From assembly GCF_014655955.1 (NCBI RefSeq), contig NZ_BNBO01000022.1:62001-126000 (forward strand): a stretch of 64,000 nt of DNA, written 5' to 3'. The notes below the pieces were generated by a model, which ran no database searches, was not told the DNA's origin, and saw only the letters and a list, made by a program, of their open reading frames with translations. Numbering within the stretch: the first letter of the stretch is position 1; every line of letters starts with the position of its first letter. The position numbers and the translations under genes were made by a program. Positions 48,537 through 57,556 of the stretch are shown piece after piece. The DNA comes from Kitasatospora indigofera (lineage in GTDB: Bacteria > Actinomycetota > Actinomycetes > Streptomycetales > Streptomycetaceae).

Positions 48537-49922
48537 TCACAGGCTGAACGACTCGTGGTGGATGCGTCCGCGCGGCACCCCGGCCGCCCGCAGGGCCCGG
48601 ACGGCCGCCTCGGCCAGCGCGTCCGGCCCGCAGAGGAAGACCTCGTGCCGGGCCAGCCCCGGGACCAGCCGGGTGAGCGCGGCGCCGGTGTCCCCGACCT
48701 CCGCGCGCGGGCCGAGCAGGTAGTGCACCCGGGCGCCGCGCGCGGCCGCGACCTTCGCCAGCTCGTCCCGGAAGAGCACGTCCGCTGCGCTGCTCGCCCG
48801 GTAGACCAGCGTCAGCCCGCCGCGCGGCGCCGGCAGGGTCTCGAACAGGGCCCGCAGCGGCGTGATCCCCACCCCGGCCGCCAGCAGCAGCACCGGCCGG
48901 CCCCGGCCGCGGACCCGGCGGGCGGTCAGGGCGCCGTACGGGCCCTCGGCGCGGACGGCGGTGCCGGGGCGCAGGGCCGCCACGGCGGCGCTGTGCCGGC
49001 CGAGGTCCTTCACCGTGAAGCGCAGGAAGTCCGGGTGCGGCGGCGCGGACAGCGAGTACGGGTTGGCCGTCCAGCGCAGGCCCGGCGCCTGGAACTGCAG
49101 CCGGAAGAACTGGCCGGCCTCGGCCCGCAGCTCCGGCAGCCGCCGCCCGGTGACGAAGACCGAGACGACCCCGGGTGCCTCGGGCCGTACCTCGGCGACC
49201 CGCAGCCGGTGCCGCCGGTCGCGCAGGGCGGGGACGGCCAGCCGGTACCAGCCGAGCGCGGCGGCGGTGCCCAGGTAGAGGACGTACCAGCAGGTCCGGG
49301 CCGGGCCGGGGCCCAGGTCCGCGCCGTTGGTGAGCTGGTGGCCGAAGCCGAGGGCGACCGCCAGGTAGGTCGCCAGGTGCAGGTGGTACCAGAGGTCGTA
49401 GCTCATCCGGCGGCGGGCGGCCCGGGCCGAGACGGCGCCGACGCCGAGCATCAGCAGGGTGGCGAAGGCCGCCTTCAGCATGTCCGGGTAGTGCAGCACG
49501 ATGTCCACGGCCTCGCCGGCCACGTTCCGGTGCACGGTGAGCGCGTAGCCCCAGACGACGGTGAGCACGTGGACGGTGAGCAGGCCGACCAGGTAGCGGC
49601 CGCCGGCGGCGTGCCAGCGGGCCAGGCGGTCAGCGCCCAGGCCGCGCTCCAGCGGCGGGATCCGGGCCATCAGCAGGATCAGCACGGGCGCGGTGTAGCC
49701 GGCCAGCAGGCCGGTGATCCGCCCGGCGCCGGTCAGCCACTGGTCGGCGCCGCCGACCGACCGGGTGTCCTGCCACCAGAGCAGCAGCACGGCGGCCGCG
49801 CCGGCCCCGACGAGCGCGAGGACGGTGGCGGCGAGGGTGTCGGCGGGCAGCCGGGCCCCCCGCGTGGTGCGCCGCGCGGTGCGGGCGGGGGGTCGGGCTG
49901 GTCCGGCGGCTGAAGTGGTCAT
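48537..49922 (-). CDS. Ferric-reductase-like transmembrane flavoprotein
   Basis: A 461-residue protein. Residues 30-225 hold about six hydrophobic helices with candidate heme-ligand His (RWHAAGGRYLVGLLTVHVLTVVW and YHLHLATYLAVALGFGHQ), the ferric reductase/NOX-type core. Residues 235-461 are the ferredoxin reductase-like FAD/NAD domain: RWTANPYSLSAPP (FAD), VLLLAAGVGITPLRALFE and EVFLCGPDALAE (NAD). It should carry electrons from NAD(P)H across the membrane to the FMN-binding protein. Confidence 0.88.
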   Translation of the reverse strand: MTTSAAGPARPPARTARRTTRGARLPADTLAATVLALVGAGAAAVLLLWWQDTRSVGGADQWLTGAGRITGLLAGYTAPVLILLMARIPPLERGLGADRLARWHAAGGRYLVGLLTVHVLTVVWGYALTVHRNVAGEAVDIVLHYPDMLKAAFATLLMLGVGAVSARAARRRMSYDLWYHLHLATYLAVALGFGHQLTNGADLGPGPARTCWYVLYLGTAAALGWYRLAVPALRDRRHRLRVAEVRPEAPGVVSVFVTGRRLPELRAEAGQFFRLQFQAPGLRWTANPYSLSAPPHPDFLRFTVKDLGRHSAAVAALRPGTAVRAEGPYGALTARRVRGRGRPVLLLAAGVGITPLRALFETLPAPRGGLTLVYRASSAADVLFRDELAKVAAARGARVHYLLGPRAEVGDTGAALTRLVPGLARHEVFLCGPDALAEAAVRALRAAGVPRGRIHHESFSL

Positions 49923-50020
49923 GGGCTGGCCTCCTTGGCGAGCCAGCGTGCCACCGGAAGATGGGGGTTTCCTTTGAAAATCCCTACGGGAACGACAGAG
50001 CCCGGGCCGGGAACGCCGGA

Positions 50021-50063
50021 GCGGGCCGGTGCCGGAGGTGGATCATCTCCGGCACCGGCCCGC
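50021..50063 (-). terminator. pepN terminator
   Basis: A 17-bp perfect stem (GCGGGCCGGTGCCGGAG and complement) with a 9-base loop, 44-86 bases after the pepN stop. Confidence 0.8.
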
Positions 50064-50106
50064 TCACGGGTGCCTCAAAACGTCAGTGCGTCAGTACCTC
50101 GGTACC

Positions 50107-52698
50107 TCAGTGCCCCAGCTCCCGGGCGCCCGCCGCCCGGTCGGCGGCCTGGGCCCGCAGGGCGCGCTGGACGCCGTCACGGGCCTCCACGACCTGGCGG
50201 CGCAGGGCGGGGACGGGCTCGGCCGAGGCCAGCCAGGCGTCGGTGGCGTCCAGGGTGGCCTGCTCGACCTGGACCGACGGGTACAGCCCGACCACGATCT
50301 GCTGGGCGATCTCGTGGCTGCGGCTCTCCCAGACGTCCTTGACCGCCGCGAAGTACTTGGCGGTGTAGGGCGCGAGCAGCTCGCGCTGGTCCGAGTCGAC
50401 GAAGCCGGCGATGACCGCGTCCTGCATGTAGTTGGTCAGCTTGTCCGACTCGACCACCGAGGCCCAGGCCTCCGCCTTGGCGGCGGCGGTCGGCCGGGCG
50501 GCCCGGCAGGTCGCGGCGTGCTCCTCGCCGGCGGCCGTGCGGTCCCGGGCGAGTTCGGCCTCGATGGCCTTGTCGTCCGCGCGGCCGGTGGCGGCCAGCC
50601 GGCCGAGCAGCGTCCAGCGCAGCTCGGTGTCGACGGCCAGGCCCTTGAGCTCGACCGAGCCGTCCAGCAGGCCGGCGAGCAGCGCGAGCTGCCCGTCGGT
50701 GCGGGCGACGGCGGCCAGCGCGCGGGTCCAGGCCAGCTGGTGGTCGCTGCCGGGCTCGGCGGCGCGCAGCTGCTCCTCGGCGGCGGCGGCCCAGCGGCCC
50801 AGGCCCTGCTCGCGCCAGGCCGGGTCGGTGTAGACGTCCAGCGCGGCGCGGACCTGGCGGTGCACGGACTGGACGACGCCGATGTCGCTCTCCCGGGGCA
50901 GGCCGGAGAGGGCCAGCGTCAGGTAGTCGCGGGCGGCCAGCTCGCCGTCGCGGGTCATGTCCCAGGCGGAGGCCCAGCACAGGGCGCGCGGCAGCGAGTC
51001 GGCGAAGGCGCCGAGGTGCTCGGTGACGAAGGCCAGCGAGTCCTCGTCCAGGCGGACCTTGGCGTACGACAGGTCGTCGTCGTTGAGCAGCAGCACGGCC
51101 GGCTTGCGGCGGCCGGTCAGCTGCGGCACGGCGGTGCGGGCCCCGTCGACGTCCAGCTCGATCCGCTCGGTGCGGACGAGCTTGCCGTCCTGCAGCTCGT
51201 AGGCGCCGATGGCGATCCGGTGCGGGCGCAGCACGGCCTCGCCCTTGGCGCCGGCGGGCAGCGCGGGGGCCTCCTGGAGGACGGCGAGCGACTCGATGGT
51301 GCCGTCGGCGGCCAGCGTCAGCTCGGGGCGCAGGATGTTGATGCCGGCGGTCTCCAGCCAGGCCTTGGACCAGGCGCCGAGGTCGCGGCCGCTGGTCTCC
51401 TCCAGGGCGCCGAGCAGGTCGCTGAGGCGGGTGTTGCCCCAGGCGTGGCGCTTGAAGTAGGCCTGGACGCCCTTGAAGAAGGCGTCCTGTCCGACGTACG
51501 CCACCAGCTGCTTGAGCACCGAGGCGCCCTTGGCGTAGGTGATGCCGTCGAAGTTGACCATGACGTCTTCGAGATCGTTGATCTCGGCCATGATCGGGTG
51601 GGTGGACGGGAGCTGGTCCTGGCGGTAGGCCCAGGTCTTCATCTGGTTGGCGAAGGTGGTCCAGGAGTGCGGCCACTTGGAGCCGGGGGCCTCGGCCTGG
51701 CAGACGGCCTCGGCGAAGGTCGCGAACGACTCGTTCAGCCAGAGGTCGTTCCACCACTCCATGGTGACCAGGTCGCCGAACCACATGTGGGCCAGCTCGT
51801 GCAGGATGGTCGCGGCCCGCGACTCGTACGCGGCGTCGGTCACCTTGGACCGGAACACGTACTGGTCGCGCAGCGTCACGGCGCCCGCGTTCTCCATCGC
51901 GCCGGCGTTGAACTCCGGGACGAAGAGCTGGTCGTACTTGGCGAAGGGGTAGGCGAAGTCGAACTTCTCCTGGAAGTAGTCGAACCCCTGCTTGGTGACG
52001 GCGAACACGGCGTCGGCGTCCAGGAACTCACGCAGCGACGGCCGGCAGTAGACACCGAGCGGCACCTTCTGGGCGCCGTTCTCGTAGCTGTCGAAGACGC
52101 CGACGTACGGGCCGGCGATCAGCGCGGTGATGTACGAGGAGATCCGGCCGGTGGGCTCGAACTCCCAAACCTGGGTGGGGCCTTCGCCGGCCGGGGTGGG
52201 GGTGGGGGAGTTGGAGACGACGACCCACCCGGTGGGGGCGGTCACGGTGAACCGGAACGCGGCCTTGAGGTCGGGCTGTTCGAAGGAGGCGAAGACGCGG
52301 CGGGCGTCCGGGACCTCGAACTGCGTGTACAGGTAGGTCTCGCCGTCGACCGGGTCGACGAAGCGGTGCAGGCCCTCGCCGGTGTTGGTGTAGGCGCAGT
52401 CGGCGACCACCCGAAGCTCGTTCTCCGCCCGCAGGCCGGGCAGGGCGATCCGGCTGTCGGCGAAGTTGGCGACCGGCAGGCTCTCGCCGTTGAGCACGAT
52501 CTCGCTGACGGCGGGCGCCACCAGGTCGATGAAGCTGGACGCGCCGGGGGTGCTGGCGCTGAACCGGACCACGGTGGTGGACCGGAAGGTGCCTCCGTCG
52601 CGGGCCGAGCTCAGGTCGAGCTCGATGTCGTACGCGTCCACGTGGAGGAGCTGGGCCCGGGTGCGGGCCTCCTCACGGGTCAGGTTTGTGCCAGGCAC
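50107..52698 (-). CDS. pepN: Aminopeptidase N (M1 zinc metalloprotease)
   Basis: An 863-residue M1 aminopeptidase. The exopeptidase signature GAMEN is at 266-270, HELAH at 300-304 gives the zinc ligands and Glu323 (in LWLNESFA) the third; the YAKGASVL region supplies the catalytic Tyr. The C-terminal helical domain of about 350 residues is family-typical. It removes N-terminal residues from peptides, cytoplasmic. GTG at 52698 follows GGAG eight bases upstream. In actinomycetes it is often near malQ, as here. Confidence 0.94.
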   Translation of the reverse strand: MPGTNLTREEARTRAQLLHVDAYDIELDLSSARDGGTFRSTTVVRFSASTPGASSFIDLVAPAVSEIVLNGESLPVANFADSRIALPGLRAENELRVVADCAYTNTGEGLHRFVDPVDGETYLYTQFEVPDARRVFASFEQPDLKAAFRFTVTAPTGWVVVSNSPTPTPAGEGPTQVWEFEPTGRISSYITALIAGPYVGVFDSYENGAQKVPLGVYCRPSLREFLDADAVFAVTKQGFDYFQEKFDFAYPFAKYDQLFVPEFNAGAMENAGAVTLRDQYVFRSKVTDAAYESRAATILHELAHMWFGDLVTMEWWNDLWLNESFATFAEAVCQAEAPGSKWPHSWTTFANQMKTWAYRQDQLPSTHPIMAEINDLEDVMVNFDGITYAKGASVLKQLVAYVGQDAFFKGVQAYFKRHAWGNTRLSDLLGALEETSGRDLGAWSKAWLETAGINILRPELTLAADGTIESLAVLQEAPALPAGAKGEAVLRPHRIAIGAYELQDGKLVRTERIELDVDGARTAVPQLTGRRKPAVLLLNDDDLSYAKVRLDEDSLAFVTEHLGAFADSLPRALCWASAWDMTRDGELAARDYLTLALSGLPRESDIGVVQSVHRQVRAALDVYTDPAWREQGLGRWAAAAEEQLRAAEPGSDHQLAWTRALAAVARTDGQLALLAGLLDGSVELKGLAVDTELRWTLLGRLAATGRADDKAIEAELARDRTAAGEEHAATCRAARPTAAAKAEAWASVVESDKLTNYMQDAVIAGFVDSDQRELLAPYTAKYFAAVKDVWESRSHEIAQQIVVGLYPSVQVEQATLDATDAWLASAEPVPALRRQVVEARDGVQRALRAQAADRAAGARELGH

Positions 52699-52787
52699 TC
52701 GCAGGACTCCTTCGTCAGGCAGGGATGCTCCGCATCCTCCCATGGCCGGAGGGCCGCAGCGGGGGAATACCCGGGGCGGGGCGGGCC

Positions 52788-52833
52788 GCCGTCGCGGGGC
52801 CGGGCGGCCCGGCCGGCCCGGCCCCGCGACGGC
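52788..52833 (-). terminator. Terminator of the PQQ-propeller gene
   Basis: An 18-bp perfect stem (GCCGTCGCGGGGCCGGGC and complement) and a 10-base loop, eight bases beyond the stop. Confidence 0.8.
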
Positions 52834-52840
52834 TCCCGGC

Positions 52841-54565
52841 TCAGCCCTTGGTGAACCTGATGACGGGTTCGCCGGTGCTGGTCCTCGGGAAGGCCACCAG
52901 CGAGCCGCTGTCGGTGACCACGAACTCGGTGATGCTGTAGATCAGCGTGCCGGACTTCGGCTTGGCGACCGGGCCGAGCTCGGTGACGGCGCCGTCGGCC
53001 TTGCCGAGCGTCACCAGCTTCCCGGGCTTGCTGTAGCCGTTGGCGACGACGGCCCGGACCGCGCCCTCCTTGTCGGCCCCGGAGACCAGCCGCAGGCCCT
53101 GCTCGCCGCCGCCGTTCTGCTCCCAGAGCTTCTTGCCGGCGGTCAGGTCGTAGGCCTCGACGGACGGCTTGCTGCTGCTGCCCGCCTGGACGTACAGCGT
53201 GGTGCCGCTGACCACGTTGAGGGTGAAGGCGTCCGAGGAGTCGGAGAACCGCAGGCTGTCGCTGCCGGCCTCCTTCGTCGGGATCTTGGCCATCGGCTTG
53301 CCGGCGGCGTCGAAGCCCACCACGTAGTCACCACCGGTGCCGCCGGACATCGCCAGCACCAGCGGCTTGTCGGAGAGCACCGTGCCGAGCCGCTCGTTGG
53401 TGCCCTCCAGCACGAACTGGGCGCCGGACTTGCCGGTCTCCGCGTCGAGCACCTGGAGGGTGGCCTTGGTCGTGGTGCTGCTGCCGTAGCAGCGGTCGGT
53501 CAGCACGACGCTGGTGCCGGCCACCTTGGCGCCCGAGGTGCTGCAGTTCTTCTCGCGCGGCTGGTAGGTCCAGACGGGGGCGCCGTCGGCGACGTTGAAG
53601 CCGCCGAGGGCCGAGCCGGCGCCGACCGCGATGACCTTGTCGGTGATGCTGAGGGTGGGGGAGTAGACCCGCTCGGCGTCGATCTTCTTGGACCAGAGCA
53701 ACTGGCCGGTGGTGACGTCGACCGCCCCCAGCGTGGAGCAGTCGCCGTCGCCGGTGTTGAGGGCGACCGCGGCGACGCCCTTGCTGTTGTGCCCGTAGGA
53801 CATCGAGCAGAACTCCTTGGTGCCGGCCGGCGGCGCGAGCGACCACGCCTCCTTGCCGTCGGCGCTGTTGTACGCCTTGATGCCGCTCTCGTCGCCGCGG
53901 ACGATCAGCTTCTCGCTGCCCCAGATGCCGAGCAGGCTCGCCGAACGGGCGCCCTGCGCCTTGGGCGCCGCCCAGGCCACGTTGTAGGTGCCGGACGGGC
54001 CGCCGCCCGGGCCCTTCGGGTCCTTGTCGTCGAACAGGACGACCAGGCCGATGGCGATGGCGACCACCAGCAGCGCGCAGACCGCGCCGCCGTACAGCAG
54101 CACCGGGTTGCGCTTGCGGGGGGCGGGCGCCGCCGGGCCGGGATAGCCGTACCCGGGCTGCTGCGGGAACGCGGGCGCCGGTGCCTGCGGCGGGTAGCCG
54201 TACCCGCCGGCGACGGGCGGCGGGGTCTGCTGCGCCTGGAAGGGCTGCGGCGGGGTCATCGCGTACGGGTCGAACGGCCCGACCGGAGCGCCCGGGGCCG
54301 GCTGCGGAACCTGGGGCTGCTGCGGGGCGTTCTGGGCGGGGAAGGCCGCGGCGGTCGGCTGATAGGCGTAATCGCCGCCCTGGGCCGGGGCGGCCGCCGC
54401 GGGGGGCCCGGCGGGGGCCGTGACGGGTGCGCTGCCGAGCTGGGTCAGCTGGTCGGCCAGCCCGGCCGGGTCGGTGTCCGGCCTGCGGCCGAACGACACC
54501 CCGCGCTGCTCCGGCGGACCGCCGGAGGTGTCGCCTGTACCCGGATTCGGGTGGTCCCCTGCCAT
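52841..54565 (-). CDS. PQQ-like beta-propeller membrane protein
   Basis: A 574-residue protein. Residues 1-165 are Pro/Gln/Gly-rich and disordered (PAFPQQPGYGYPG), a single helix (NPVLLYGGAVCALLVVAIAIGLVVLF) follows, and residues 195-574 repeat a beta-propeller pattern (AYNSADGKEAWSLAPP, VDVTTGQLLWSKKID, FNVADGAPVWTYQP, YDLTAGKKLWEQNG), as in PQQ_2 domains. It is an outside-facing propeller on a membrane stalk; function is unknown, possibly surface adhesion or signalling. The start at 54565 is inferred. Confidence 0.82.
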   Translation of the reverse strand: MAGDHPNPGTGDTSGGPPEQRGVSFGRRPDTDPAGLADQLTQLGSAPVTAPAGPPAAAAPAQGGDYAYQPTAAAFPAQNAPQQPQVPQPAPGAPVGPFDPYAMTPPQPFQAQQTPPPVAGGYGYPPQAPAPAFPQQPGYGYPGPAAPAPRKRNPVLLYGGAVCALLVVAIAIGLVVLFDDKDPKGPGGGPSGTYNVAWAAPKAQGARSASLLGIWGSEKLIVRGDESGIKAYNSADGKEAWSLAPPAGTKEFCSMSYGHNSKGVAAVALNTGDGDCSTLGAVDVTTGQLLWSKKIDAERVYSPTLSITDKVIAVGAGSALGGFNVADGAPVWTYQPREKNCSTSGAKVAGTSVVLTDRCYGSSTTTKATLQVLDAETGKSGAQFVLEGTNERLGTVLSDKPLVLAMSGGTGGDYVVGFDAAGKPMAKIPTKEAGSDSLRFSDSSDAFTLNVVSGTTLYVQAGSSSKPSVEAYDLTAGKKLWEQNGGGEQGLRLVSGADKEGAVRAVVANGYSKPGKLVTLGKADGAVTELGPVAKPKSGTLIYSITEFVVTDSGSLVAFPRTSTGEPVIRFTKG

Positions 54566-54925
54566 CTGATGCCCCGTCGTGTGTGAATTCGTCCCGACCC
54601 CGCGCCTGGTGGGCCCGAGGCTGCTGGGGCGGGTGAGATTGGGGACCATCGTAAGGGGGACGGGTTTTCCGGCGGCCACAGGTGGGCCCCCGGGCGCACC
54701 GTTCCCCGGTGAACCGGAGCTCGGCGGAGGTTTCGCAACGATCCTTGTTCGGCCTTGACGCGACGTTCAGGGGTTGGCTGAGCTTAGAGTTCAGAAGTTG
54801 AAAGTGAACAGTTGGTTGAGGGATCCACATCTTCCGGTGACCCGGCCACTGACACAACGGACTCCGCCGCAACGGCGCGGCAAGGGCGGGGACGTCAGGT
54901 CCCCGCGCCCTTGGGAGGGTGAATC
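54566..54925. other. 360-base gap with ROK promoter region
   Basis: Lies between the divergent PQQ gene and the xylose-type ROK regulator. It holds TTGACG (54755-54760) with a poor TGAGCT partner 18 bases on, and the operator-like segment at 54789-54809. No gene is supported. Confidence 0.55.
54789..54809. promoter_or_regulatory. Candidate ROK operator, regulator promoter
   Basis: Palindromic GTTCA-N11-TGAAC enclosing TTCA-N5-TGAA, core GTTCAGAAGTTGAAAG. A similar string (GTTCAGGAAG..CGAAAG) occurs 5' of xylF at 56161-56180, so both may bind the ROK regulator. Confidence 0.5.
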
Positions 54926-56128
54926 ATGTCGACGGACACACCGGGATCGCAGTCCTCACTGCACCGGGCGAATCTCGAACGAGTGCTGCGAGCGGTCAGG
55001 ATGGCCGGCTCGCTCACACAGGCGGAGATCGCACGCAGTACCGGACTCTCGGCGGCCACGGTGTCGAACATCGTCCGGGAGCTCAAGGAGAGCGGCACCG
55101 TCGTGGTCGCCGACACCTCCTCCGGCGGCCGCCGGGCCCGCAGCGTCTCGCTCAGCGGTGACGCGGGCATCGTGGTCGGCATCGACTTCGGCCACACCCA
55201 CCTGCGGGTCGCCGTCGGCAACCTCGCGCACCGGGTGCTGGCCGAGGAGAGCGAGCCGATCGACGTGGACGTCTCGGCGCAGCAGGGCTTCGACCGGGCC
55301 GAGGCACTGGTCGACCGGCTGCTGGAGCAGGCCGGGTTCAACCCGGACAAGGTGATCGGCGTGGGCCTGGGCGTGCCCGGCCCGATCGACGTGGAGACCG
55401 GCGCGCTCGGCTCCACCGCGATCCTGCCGGGCTGGACGGGCATCGCGCCCGGCCGCGAGCTGGCGACCCGGCTCGGCATGCCCGTGCACGTGGACAACGA
55501 CGCCAACCTGGGCGCGCTGGGCGAGCTGGTCTGGGGCGCCGGGCGGGGGCTGAGCGACCTGGCGTACATCAAGGTGGCCAGCGGCGTGGGCGCGGGCCTG
55601 GTCATCAACGGCCAGATCTACCGAGGTCCGGGCGGTACGGCGGGCGAGATCGGGCACATCACCCTGGACGAGGCCGGGCCGGTCTGCCGCTGCGGCAACC
55701 GCGGCTGCCTGGAGACTTTCGTCGGTTCCCGCTACCTGCTCAATCTCTTGAACGCCAACCTGGGCGGCGACCTCACCTTGTCGAAGGTCGTGCAGCTCGC
55801 CCAGCAGGGCGATCTGGGCTGCCGCCGGGTGATCGCGGACGCCGGCCGGCAGATCGGCAGCGGCGTCGCTACGCTCTGCAACCTGCTCAACCCCCGCCGG
55901 ATCATCCTCGGCGGTGACCTCGCCGAGGCCGGTGAGCTGGTGCTTTCTCCTATCCGGGACTCCGTGGCCCGCTATGCGATCCCCAGCGCGGCCCGCCAGT
56001 TGTCGGTGGTTCCGGGCACGCTGGGTGGCCGTGCGGAGGTTCTGGGAGCGCTTGCCCTGGTGATGAGCGAGATGGGCGAATCGGGCGCTCTGGGGCGTAC
56101 CGGGCACGCTGTGGGCGCTCGGAGCTGA
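54926..56128 (+). CDS. rok7B7: ROK family regulator, Rok7B7/XylR-like
   Basis: A 400-residue ROK protein with the winged helix (GSLTQAEIARSTGLSAATVSNIVRELKESGTVVV), the kinase-fold phosphate loop GIDFGHTHLRVAVG, GVGAGLVINGQIYRGPGGTAGEIGH and the complete zinc motif CRCGNRGCLE. In Streptomyces coelicolor the regulator Rok7B7 precedes xylFGH, the same order as here, so this is the probable orthologue; it modulates xylose uptake and carbon control. It is followed by xylF after 166 bases. Confidence 0.85.
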   Translation: MSTDTPGSQSSLHRANLERVLRAVRMAGSLTQAEIARSTGLSAATVSNIVRELKESGTVVVADTSSGGRRARSVSLSGDAGIVVGIDFGHTHLRVAVGNLAHRVLAEESEPIDVDVSAQQGFDRAEALVDRLLEQAGFNPDKVIGVGLGVPGPIDVETGALGSTAILPGWTGIAPGRELATRLGMPVHVDNDANLGALGELVWGAGRGLSDLAYIKVASGVGAGLVINGQIYRGPGGTAGEIGHITLDEAGPVCRCGNRGCLETFVGSRYLLNLLNANLGGDLTLSKVVQLAQQGDLGCRRVIADAGRQIGSGVATLCNLLNPRRIILGGDLAEAGELVLSPIRDSVARYAIPSAARQLSVVPGTLGGRAEVLGALALVMSEMGESGALGRTGHAVGARS

Positions 56129-56160
56129 CTTGGAGCTACCCCGTTTGGTATCGGGTAAGC

Positions 56161-56180
56161 GTTCAGGAAGATAACGAAAG
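56161..56180. promoter_or_regulatory. Candidate ROK operator, xylF promoter
   Basis: GTTCAGGAAGATAACGAAAG shares GTTCAG.AAG.T...GAAAG with the regulator's own promoter. A TTGACG box lies 32 bases downstream, so the site is upstream of or overlaps the promoter. Confidence 0.45.
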
Positions 56181-56294
56181 GGTTTGGATCCGCCGGAGGT
56201 TGGATTTACTTATTGACGGCATGTGCCGGGTGCGGGTTGACTCCCTCCCACCTCGCCGCAGCGTTGCGGCAATGTCAGGGAGGCAACCCCCACC

Positions 56295-57389
56295 ATGAAC
56301 GCAATGATGCGTCGCGCTGTCATCGCCACCGCCGCCGTCTCGATGGCTCTGTCCATGGCAGCCTGCGGCAAGGCCGGCGACGACAAGAAGAGCTCCGACA
56401 AGGCAGGCGACACCAAGTCGATCGGCCTGCTGCTCCCCGAGAACGCGTCGTCCACGCGTTACGAGTCCTTCGACAAGCCGTTCATCGAGGCCAAGGTCGC
56501 GGCCCTCTGCCCCGACTGCAAGGTCAAGTACAGCAACGCCGAGGGCTCCGCCTCGAAGCAGAAGCAGCAGTTCGACACCCTGATCGCCGAGGGCGTCAAG
56601 GTCATCATCCTGGACGCCTTCGACGCCAAGTCGACCCAGTCCTGGGTGAAGGAAGCCGCCGACAAGGGCGTCAAGGTCGTCGCGTACGACCGCCTGGCCA
56701 CCGGCCCGGTCGCCGCCTACGTCTCCTTCGACAACCAGAAGGTCGGCGAGCTCCAGGGCCAGGCCCTGGTCGAGGCGCTGGGTGCCAAGGCCGCGGACGC
56801 CAACGTCGTCATGATCAACGGTGACGAGGCCGACCCGAACGCCGCGCTCTTCAAGTCCGGCGCCCACAAGGTGCTCGACGGCAAGGTCAAGAAGGTCGTC
56901 TACGAGGCCTCGGGCGAGTGGAAGCCCACCGTCGCCGGCCAGAAGATCGGCACCGCGATCACCAGCCTGGGCAAGGACGGCTTCCAGGCCGTCTACTCCG
57001 CCAACGACGGCATGGCCGCGGCGATCATCACCCAGCTGAAGTCCTCGGGCATCAACGTCCCGGTCGGCGGCCAGGACGCGGGCATCGACGCGATCCAGCG
57101 CATCGTCGCCGGTGACCAGGCCTACACGATCTACAAGGCCTACAAGCCGCTGGCCGACAGTGCCGGCGAGCTCGCGGTCAACCTGCTGCAGGGCAAGGAC
57201 GTCAAGTCGATCGCGTCGTCGACCATCGACAGCGACACCGACAAGGGCATCCCGGCCAAGCTGCTGGAGCCGAAGGTCGTCAACAAGGCCAACGTCCAGA
57301 GCACGGTCATCGCCGACGGCCTGTACAAGGTCGCCGACATCTGCACCGGCGACTACGCCGCCGCCTGCGCCGCCGCGGGCCTGAAGTAG
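56295..57389 (+). CDS. xylF: D-xylose ABC transporter substrate-binding lipoprotein
   Basis: A 364-residue periplasmic-binding-protein-like lipoprotein. The signal ends in the lipobox SMAACG; the mature protein is a type 1 sugar-binding fold: IGLLLPENASSTRYESFDKPFIEAKV, VKVIILDAFDAKSTQSWVK, FDNQKVGELQGQALVEAL, YSANDGMAAAIITQL, PVGGQDAGIDAIQRIVAGDQ. It precedes an ATPase and a permease and follows a ROK regulator. The name is from homology of order and sequence; sugar specificity is inferred. Confidence 0.9.
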   Translation: MNAMMRRAVIATAAVSMALSMAACGKAGDDKKSSDKAGDTKSIGLLLPENASSTRYESFDKPFIEAKVAALCPDCKVKYSNAEGSASKQKQQFDTLIAEGVKVIILDAFDAKSTQSWVKEAADKGVKVVAYDRLATGPVAAYVSFDNQKVGELQGQALVEALGAKAADANVVMINGDEADPNAALFKSGAHKVLDGKVKKVVYEASGEWKPTVAGQKIGTAITSLGKDGFQAVYSANDGMAAAIITQLKSSGINVPVGGQDAGIDAIQRIVAGDQAYTIYKAYKPLADSAGELAVNLLQGKDVKSIASSTIDSDTDKGIPAKLLEPKVVNKANVQSTVIADGLYKVADICTGDYAAACAAAGLK

Positions 57390-57396
57390 TCAGACC

Positions 57397-57430
57397 GCCG
57401 CGACGGCCCCTCCCGAGGGGTCGTCGCGGC
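57397..57430 (+). terminator. Attenuating hairpin after xylF
   Basis: A 16-bp stem (one G-T pair; GCCGCGACGGCCCCTC) with a 2-base loop, seven bases past the xylF stop. It could reduce read-through to xylGH or stabilise the xylF mRNA. Confidence 0.65.
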
Positions 57431-57556
57431 CCTGCGCGTGCGTCCCGCCGCGCACCCCCTTATTTCTCGCACTACTCCCTTCGCGCCCGGGTCGGCGCGC
57501 GTCGGCCGTCCCACCTCGTGCAACAGAGGCCGGGCGGGAAGAAGGAGATGGTTCAG

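Noticed and set aside
50029-52854. A 941-codon plus-strand frame opposite pepN
   Set aside because: Repetitive DGVGEGAE pattern; M1 motifs lie on the minus strand.
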